The position numbers and the translations under genes are program-made. The notes under the pieces are model-generated. The model was not told the origin of the DNA. It worked only from the letters and a program-made list of their open reading frames with translations, and searched no databases. A DNA stretch of 64,000 nt, taken from contig NZ_AUHO01000006.1 of the NCBI RefSeq assembly GCF_000423225.1, forward strand, positions 124,001 through 188,000. Reading direction: 5' to 3'. Each line of letters begins with the position of its first letter. Position 1 is the stretch's first letter. Below are positions 59,660-64,000 of the stretch, piece by piece. The DNA is from Kaistia adipata DSM 17808. GTDB lineage: Bacteria > Pseudomonadota > Alphaproteobacteria > Rhizobiales > Kaistiaceae.

Positions 59660-60105
59660 TGGCGAACCTCTCATTCGCGGCGCAGGTCGCGGACTGGGTT
59701 CGGAAGGTCGAAGGGGCGGAGGAGCGCGTCTTCAAGGAGGCTTCGCAGGAGCTCGCCAGCCGCGCGCAAACAACGCGCGCTGAGGGCGGCCGCATGCGTG
59801 TCGACACGGGCTTCCTGCGGGCGTCGCTGATGGCCTCGACCGCCTCCATGCCGCCGATCCGCGCAACCGCAAAGCCTGTCGCGGGCCAGACCTACGCTTA
59901 CGATGCTGGCGCGATCGAGGCTGTCATCGCCGGCGCCGATCTCGGAGACACGATCTATCTGGGATACACGGCCGCCTATGCGGCTCATCGCGAGTACGGC
60001 GCGCGCGGGCAGGGCCCGGATGCGTTCGTTCGAACTGCCGCACAGCAGTGGTCGCAGATCGTCGACGAGAAGGCCGCGGAGCTTAAGGGACGTCTAGCCC
60101 TCTGA
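59659..60105 (+). CDS. HK97 gp10-like head-tail joining protein
   Basis: 148 residues. MRVDTGFLRASLMASTASMP, then IYLGYTAAYAAHREYGARGQ is the tail-completion/gp10 pattern. It helps fix the tail to the connector. The start overlaps the muF stop by one base (TGATG). Confidence 0.8.
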   Translation: MANLSFAAQVADWVRKVEGAEERVFKEASQELASRAQTTRAEGGRMRVDTGFLRASLMASTASMPPIRATAKPVAGQTYAYDAGAIEAVIAGADLGDTIYLGYTAAYAAHREYGARGQGPDAFVRTAAQQWSQIVDEKAAELKGRLAL

Positions 60106-60289
60106 TGCCCTCGACCTGGTCCTCGCCCTTCTCGGATGCGACCAGAAGGGCCAGCGCCAGGCCGGAAAGGGCCTGCCGAGCGGCCTTCAGGGCTGTGTCA
60201 GCCCGAACCGATCCGCCGGGTGCGTTGCCGAGGGCTCGGCGCGCCTCCGTCAGAAGATCATGGGCCTGATTGTCGCTGAGCGGCTTCAT
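60083..60289 (-). CDS. Possible small gene antisense to the late operon
   Basis: 68 residues, MKPLSDNQAHDLLTEARRAL to GIRGLDVP, helical with normal amino-acid composition. It fills the only gap (60106-60309) in the connector genes and its 3' end overlaps the gp10-like gene by 23 bp. No clear ribosome site, so the call is tentative. Confidence 0.42.
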   Translation of the reverse strand: MKPLSDNQAHDLLTEARRALGNAPGGSVRADTALKAARQALSGLALALLVASEKGEDQVEGIRGLDVP

Positions 60290-60309
60290 CAGACAAGGAA
60301 TATCGCGGA

Positions 60310-60723
60310 ATGCCGAGCACGGAAAGCACGATCGAGACCGCGCTGTTCTCGCGCGTGGCTGGCTTGGCGATGACGCGCGCGCTGCCGGTCGCGTGGCCGA
60401 ACGTCGGATTTGCGAAGCCGGCCGGCGGGTATCTGCGGGCGACGCACATCCCGAACGCCAGCCGCCGGCTGTTTCTCGCGTCGAACGCGCCGCATCAGCG
60501 GCTCGGCCTGGTGCAGGTTGATGTCTTCGTGCCGAAGAACCAGGGCGCATCCGGCGCGACGGAGATCGCAGGACAGGTCGCGCAACACTTCCCGGCCGAC
60601 CTGCCTATGCGCGCGGATGGGCTCACCGTGAGGGTCACCAAGGCGCCGGATATCGGTCCCGCGCTCGCCGACGACACGCACTGGCAAGTGCCGGTGACCA
60701 TTCGATACGAGGCATTCGCCTGA
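60310..60723 (+). CDS. Tail terminator protein (DUF4128-like)
   Basis: 137 residues. TIETALFSRVAGLAMTRALP, VAWPNVGF and YLRATHIPNASRRLFLASNA, with PADLPMRADGLTVRVTKAPD, follow the DUF4128 pattern of tail terminators. These cap the tail tube and set its end. Located directly before the tail tube gene, as expected. Confidence 0.78.
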   Translation: MPSTESTIETALFSRVAGLAMTRALPVAWPNVGFAKPAGGYLRATHIPNASRRLFLASNAPHQRLGLVQVDVFVPKNQGASGATEIAGQVAQHFPADLPMRADGLTVRVTKAPDIGPALADDTHWQVPVTIRYEAFA

Positions 60724-60797
60724 TCTTCCCGGCTTGACCGGGCAATTCGCCCTCGCCACGGCGGGGCTTTTCTCTCTGCCATGAAAGGAGAACCGAC

Positions 60798-61535
60798 GTG
60801 GCGAACACGAACAAGGGCCGCAAGGTCTATTTCTGCACCACGCCGCAGCCGGCCAATCTCGACCAGAGCCAGTTCGAGGCCCTGACCTGGACCGAAGTCG
60901 GCAACGTCGGCTCCGTCGGAGAGTCCGGCATGAACACCAACGTCGTCAGCTATGACGAGCTCGCGACCGAGGTCACGCAGAAGCAGAAGGGCATCTCCAA
61001 CGCGGGCGATCCGACGATCGAGTGCGCGCGCAATCCGACCGATGCCGGTCAAATAGCACTGCGCGCGGCGGCGGCCACCAAGTTCTTCTACGCTGTCAAG
61101 TTCGAAGACCTCGACGCCCCGGACGCAAACCACACGAACACGGTCTACTACAACCGCGGCCTGGTCGCTGGTCCGACCCGACCCAACGGCCGGAACGAAG
61201 ACTTCATCCTCGAAGTGTTCACCCTCGGTCTGATCCAGCGCGAAATCGTGGTGAACCCGCAGTCGCTCGTCGCACCGCTCAACACGCTGCTCCCCTCGAT
61301 CGCCGGCGTTCTCACTCAGGGCTCGACCCTCACCGCGATTCCCGGCCGGTGGTTGGGCGAGCCGTCATTCACCTATCAGTGGAAGCGTGACGGCGCGAAC
61401 ATCTCGGGCGCCACCGGCGCCACCTACACGCTGGCCGCCGCCGACGCCACGGAGTCGATCTCGGTTGCGGTCACGGGCACCAACAGCGCCGGCAACGCCA
61501 CGGCGACCTCGGCCGCGACCGCCGCGGTGACCTAA
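60798..61535 (+). CDS. Tail tube protein with C-terminal Ig-like domain
   Basis: 245 residues. Residues 1-155 form the tail tube part (VYFCTTPQPANLDQSQFEAL; FEDLDAPDANHTNTVYYNRG). Residues about 160-245 are an Ig-like domain: GEPSFTYQWKRDGANISGAT, then ATYTLAAADATESISVAVTG and NSAGNATATS. The GTG start follows AAAGGAG. Ig-like additions to tail tubes may bind cell-surface sugars. Confidence 0.85.
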   Translation: MANTNKGRKVYFCTTPQPANLDQSQFEALTWTEVGNVGSVGESGMNTNVVSYDELATEVTQKQKGISNAGDPTIECARNPTDAGQIALRAAAATKFFYAVKFEDLDAPDANHTNTVYYNRGLVAGPTRPNGRNEDFILEVFTLGLIQREIVVNPQSLVAPLNTLLPSIAGVLTQGSTLTAIPGRWLGEPSFTYQWKRDGANISGATGATYTLAAADATESISVAVTGTNSAGNATATSAATAAVT

Positions 61536-61580
61536 GCGGGCCCGCGTTGCCCGTCATCCCCTCCAATCGGAACACCATCC

Positions 61581-61955
61581 ATGGACATTCTGGCTATCCA
61601 GCCGACCACGATCACCGTCGACATCAAGCACCCGGCGACCGGGGCGTCGATCGGCCTGCAGATCGAGTGCGTCAGCCTCGAGGATGACCGGGTGAAGGCC
61701 GTCGAGCGCGCGATCAAGAACAAGGCGCTCCGCGGTGGCCGCAACGTGATGACCGCTGAGCGCATCGAGGACAACACGGTCGACCTGCTCACGGCGGCGA
61801 TCGTTGGCTGGACCTGGGCCGACGGCCTGTCGCTGGGCGACCTCAAGAGCCCGCCGCTCAACAAGGTGAATGTCGGCAAGGCGCTGGCGCTGCCTTGGCT
61901 GGCCAAGCAGGTCGACACCGCGCTCGGAGACGAGGCCGGTTTTTTCTCGAGCTAG
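61581..61955 (+). CDS. Tail assembly chaperone, unshifted product (gpG-like)
   Basis: 124 residues: MDILAIQPTTITVDIKHPAT, LTAAIVGWTWADGLSL and KALALPWLAKQVDT. Its position between tube and tape-measure genes is that of lambda gpG. The stop follows the slippery heptamer by two codons, so most ribosomes end here and a minority continue in the -1 frame. Confidence 0.82.
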   Translation: MDILAIQPTTITVDIKHPATGASIGLQIECVSLEDDRVKAVERAIKNKALRGGRNVMTAERIEDNTVDLLTAAIVGWTWADGLSLGDLKSPPLNKVNVGKALALPWLAKQVDTALGDEAGFFSS

Positions 61956-62320
61956 GCCGGCAGCTGGCGGCCCACATCGGCGCGGTGGTCCGGCAGAACT
62001 TCGTCGATGAGAACGGCGAGACCCGGCGGCAGCGGTTGGAACGGTTTGGCCTCCCTGTCGCCGAGATCGAGCTGCTTCCTGACGAGGTCCGCTATCTGCC
62101 GGAGTGGTTCTGGGATCTCAATTCCTGCAGAGCCTCTGGGCTGAATGGGCCGCAGCCTCTTTCAATGACGGAGCTCTCCAACTGGATCGTCCTCACGGGG
62201 ACGCTCGTCCGGCGGGAGGAGATCGCCGTCATCCGTGAAATGGACGCCGCCTATCTCGCCGCCGTGGCGCGCGAGCAGGAAGAGATGGCCGATCGAACGC
62301 GGCCGCGAAAGGGATCATGA
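61581..62320 (+). CDS. Tail assembly chaperone, -1 frameshift fusion (gpGT-like)
   Basis: Ribosomes that slip back on TTTTTTC (61940-61946) read on in the -1 frame to 62320, giving about 246 residues. The added part begins LELGRQLAAHIGAVVRQNFV and includes VRYLPEWFWDL. The downstream frame has no good start of its own near its beginning and ends one base before the tape-measure start. This matches the lambda G/GT system, where the fusion links the tape measure to the tube. Confidence 0.8.
61940..61946 (+). promoter_or_regulatory. Slippery heptamer for -1 frameshifting
   Basis: T TTT TTC, read in frame 0 as GGT-TTT-TTC, followed after 6 bases by TAG. It meets the X XXY YYZ rule exactly, with both tRNAs able to re-pair. 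Confidence 0.85.
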
Positions 62321-62321
62321 C

Positions 62322-64000
62322 ATGGCCGACATCGCGACGCTCGGCCTGGCCGTGGACAGTTCCGGCGTCCAGAAGGGCGCCAAGGATCTCAATGATCTCA
62401 CAAACTCGGCGAAAAAGGCCGAGGGTGCGTCCGGTGTGCTCAAGGCTGCGTTCGCGCGTCTCGAAGCCGCTCTCGCGTCCATTGAGCACGCTGTCCGAGG
62501 GGTTGAGACGGCGGTACTTGGAATGGGACGCGGTGTGTCGACCGCCGAGAGGAAGGTGGTGACCCTTTCTACGTCCTCCGGGGCGGCCAGCGCGCGGTTC
62601 CAGGAATTGGGTGTCACAGGAGCGAAGGTCTCCGTCACCTTCGGCGAAATTGGCCGCCAGGCTGCGCAAGCTGCCGTCGCCATCGACCGGCACGAGACGG
62701 CAGCAATCGGTGCGGCGGGTGCTTCGCGAAACCTCGCGGGCGCATTGAACACCGAGGCTGCTGCTGCGACGAAAGCGACAGCGGCCGTTCGGGCCCACGC
62801 GGCGGCCGCTAACGACAATGTCGCCATGGCCGGCAAGTTCAACACGGCCAACATCGCTGCCCAGTTCCAGGACATCGCCGTTTCGGCGCAGATGGGTATG
62901 GGCGCCATGCAGATCGGCCTGCAGCAGGGCACGCAGCTTGCTGCGGTCATCTCCACGATGGACAAGCCGTTGCACGGTCTGGCGGCGGCCTTCGCCTCGG
63001 TGTTCTCGCCCGTAGGTTTGCTGGTGATCAGCCTGACCGCGCTGGCGGCCGCTGGACTGCAGATGGTGGACTGGGCGCAACTCGGCGCGTCCCTGCTGCG
63101 TGTGCTGGCAGGCGCTATCCAGCCGATCGCGCCCTATGCAACGACCGCAGCGGCTGGACTGGCGCTGCTCTATGCGCCCTCGATCGTGAGTGGGATCGTG
63201 TCGCTCATCGGACTGATGGCGCGCCTGGCGGTCACAGCTGTGACGGCGGCCGCGGCGATGGCAGCCGCCAACCCGGGCGCCGCAATCGTCCTCGGCATCG
63301 TCGCGGCGGTCGCCGCCGCCAACATCTTCCGCGACGAGCTTACTCGGATCTTCGGCGTCGATATCGTCGGCATCGCCAAGACGGCAGCGAACTACGTCCT
63401 GAACTCGTTCACGGCCGCCTACGAGGACCTGAAATTCATCTGGAGCAACTTCGGCGACATCATGGGCTCGGCGGTCATCGGCGGCGTCAATCTCGCGATC
63501 GATGCGATCAACGGCCTGATCTCGGGCGCGGGCGCCGGCATCGATTGGCTGATCGACAAGATCAATGCGATCCCGGGCGTCGATGTTGCGAAGATCGGGA
63601 ACGGTATGCAGCTGGACCGGCTGGCGAACCCCGCAGCGGATCGGCTGGCTTCGGCCAATTCAGTGCACCGTGCCAACATCGAAGGCATCATGTCGCGGGA
63701 CACGTTGGGCAACTTCGGGGCCGGTATCGCGGCGGGAGCCTCGGCGGCGACGGCTAAGCTGAAGGAACTGGCAGCAGGTCTGACGGCCGTCGACGAGAAG
63801 ACCAAGAAGCGGCGCGGGAAGACGGACGGAGAGAAGTTCGAGGACATCGTCCGCGATGCCGACGCACGGATCGCGTCACTGCGGGCCGAGCAGGCGGGCC
63901 TCGGCCTGACGGCAGAAGCCGCTGCCTCACTGCGATACGAGCAGGAACTACTGAACCGGGCCACTCAGGCCGGCCTCTCGCTCGATCCGGCACAGGTCTC
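62322..64000 (+). CDS. Tail length tape measure protein, 5' part
   Basis: The first 559 codons; the gene runs past the right edge. The N-terminal coiled-coil (MADIATLGLAVDSSGVQKGA) leads to NTANIAAQFQDIAVSAQMGM and QIGLQQGTQLAAV, the family's usual motif at about residues 185-210. Several hydrophobic segments follow (VGLLVISLTALAAAG; AAIVLGIVAAVAAA) that can insert in the membrane at ejection. The protein sets tail length. ATG 62322 is one base after the previous stop. Confidence 0.9.
   Translation, partial: MADIATLGLAVDSSGVQKGAKDLNDLTNSAKKAEGASGVLKAAFARLEAALASIEHAVRGVETAVLGMGRGVSTAERKVVTLSTSSGAASARFQELGVTGAKVSVTFGEIGRQAAQAAVAIDRHETAAIGAAGASRNLAGALNTEAAAATKATAAVRAHAAAANDNVAMAGKFNTANIAAQFQDIAVSAQMGMGAMQIGLQQGTQLAAVISTMDKPLHGLAAAFASVFSPVGLLVISLTALAAAGLQMVDWAQLGASLLRVLAGAIQPIAPYATTAAAGLALLYAPSIVSGIVSLIGLMARLAVTAVTAAAAMAAANPGAAIVLGIVAAVAAANIFRDELTRIFGVDIVGIAKTAANYVLNSFTAAYEDLKFIWSNFGDIMGSAVIGGVNLAIDAINGLISGAGAGIDWLIDKINAIPGVDVAKIGNGMQLDRLANPAADRLASANSVHRANIEGIMSRDTLGNFGAGIAAGASAATAKLKELAAGLTAVDEKTKKRRGKTDGEKFEDIVRDADARIASLRAEQAGLGLTAEAAASLRYEQELLNRATQAGLSLDPAQV

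Noticed and set aside
28623-64000. CRISPR array or anti-CRISPR locus within the prophage
   Set aside because: No regularly spaced repeats were seen, and no small gene had a recognisable anti-CRISPR or associated HTH (Aca) arrangement that I could support.

Overview
The window comes from a GC-rich chromosome, by eye about 65% G+C, most likely of an alphaproteobacterium of the Hyphomicrobiales type. The evidence is a two-domain cold-shock protein, an ETC complex I (NDUFS4-like) subunit gene, AapJ-like and ribose-type ABC importers, a GcrA-like regulator and palindromic intergenic repeats. It has two parts: resident chromosome (1-28622) and the left part of a siphovirus-type prophage (from 28623 to beyond the right edge), inserted at the 3' end of a tRNA-Arg(TCT) gene.

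Chromosome, 1-10510. A four-carbon acid sugar pathway (otnC, cut by the left edge; otnK; ltnD; otnI) is followed by a CUT2 sugar importer (binding protein, ATPase, permease), an SDR dehydrogenase and a LacI-family regulator. Near-identical LacI-type operators with an AGCGCT core lie twice in the otnK/ltnD divergent promoter and once in front of the binding-protein gene, so the catabolic genes and the importer look like one regulon. 10511-12660 holds a FUSC-type membrane protein and a pair of CrcB fluoride-channel genes. 12694-15021 holds a Glu/Leu-type dehydrogenase and a uronate-dehydrogenase-like enzyme. A GntR/FadR-type regulator then diverges from a second CUT2 importer (permease, ATPase, permease, binding protein) that leads into an SDR and a cupin gene. 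21837-28622 is housekeeping: an AapJ-like binding protein, an L,D-transpeptidase, a lipoprotein, a HerA-like ATPase, a VOC-fold lyase, a double cold-shock protein, a DUF192 protein, an ETC complex I subunit and three tRNAs (Glu, Pro, Arg).

Prophage, 28623-64000. A leftward early operon (38817 to 28670) ends with the integrase. It carries a RecE-like nuclease and RecT/Bet pair, an HNH nuclease, a PAPS-reductase-like enzyme and a chain of small genes joined by ATGA or TGATG overlaps. The immunity region has an S24-type repressor facing a small Cro-like gene. Copies of a 15-bp operator (TTGCGAnnnTCGCAA) lie there (three sites) and again at the start of the leftward operon (two sites, over 4 kb away), a lambda-like OL/OR layout. 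Behind the repressor on the same strand lie a lipoprotein, a barrel-like exported protein, a small protein, an exported thermonuclease and a DUF3800 protein: likely lysogen-expressed genes and a candidate superinfection-exclusion or conversion module. The rightward early operon has CII-like and GcrA-like regulators, an adenine methyltransferase-like protein, an antirepressor, a RuvC-like resolvase and a DnaB-like helicase. A YfbU-family gene with its own promoter region interrupts it.

The late operon runs: terminase small and large subunits, DUF4055 portal, scaffold, major capsid protein, connectors, MuF protein, tail terminator, tail tube with an Ig-like C-terminal domain, tail chaperone with a -1 programmed frameshift, and tape measure (cut by the right edge). 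Lysis, tail-tip and attR functions must lie outside the window.
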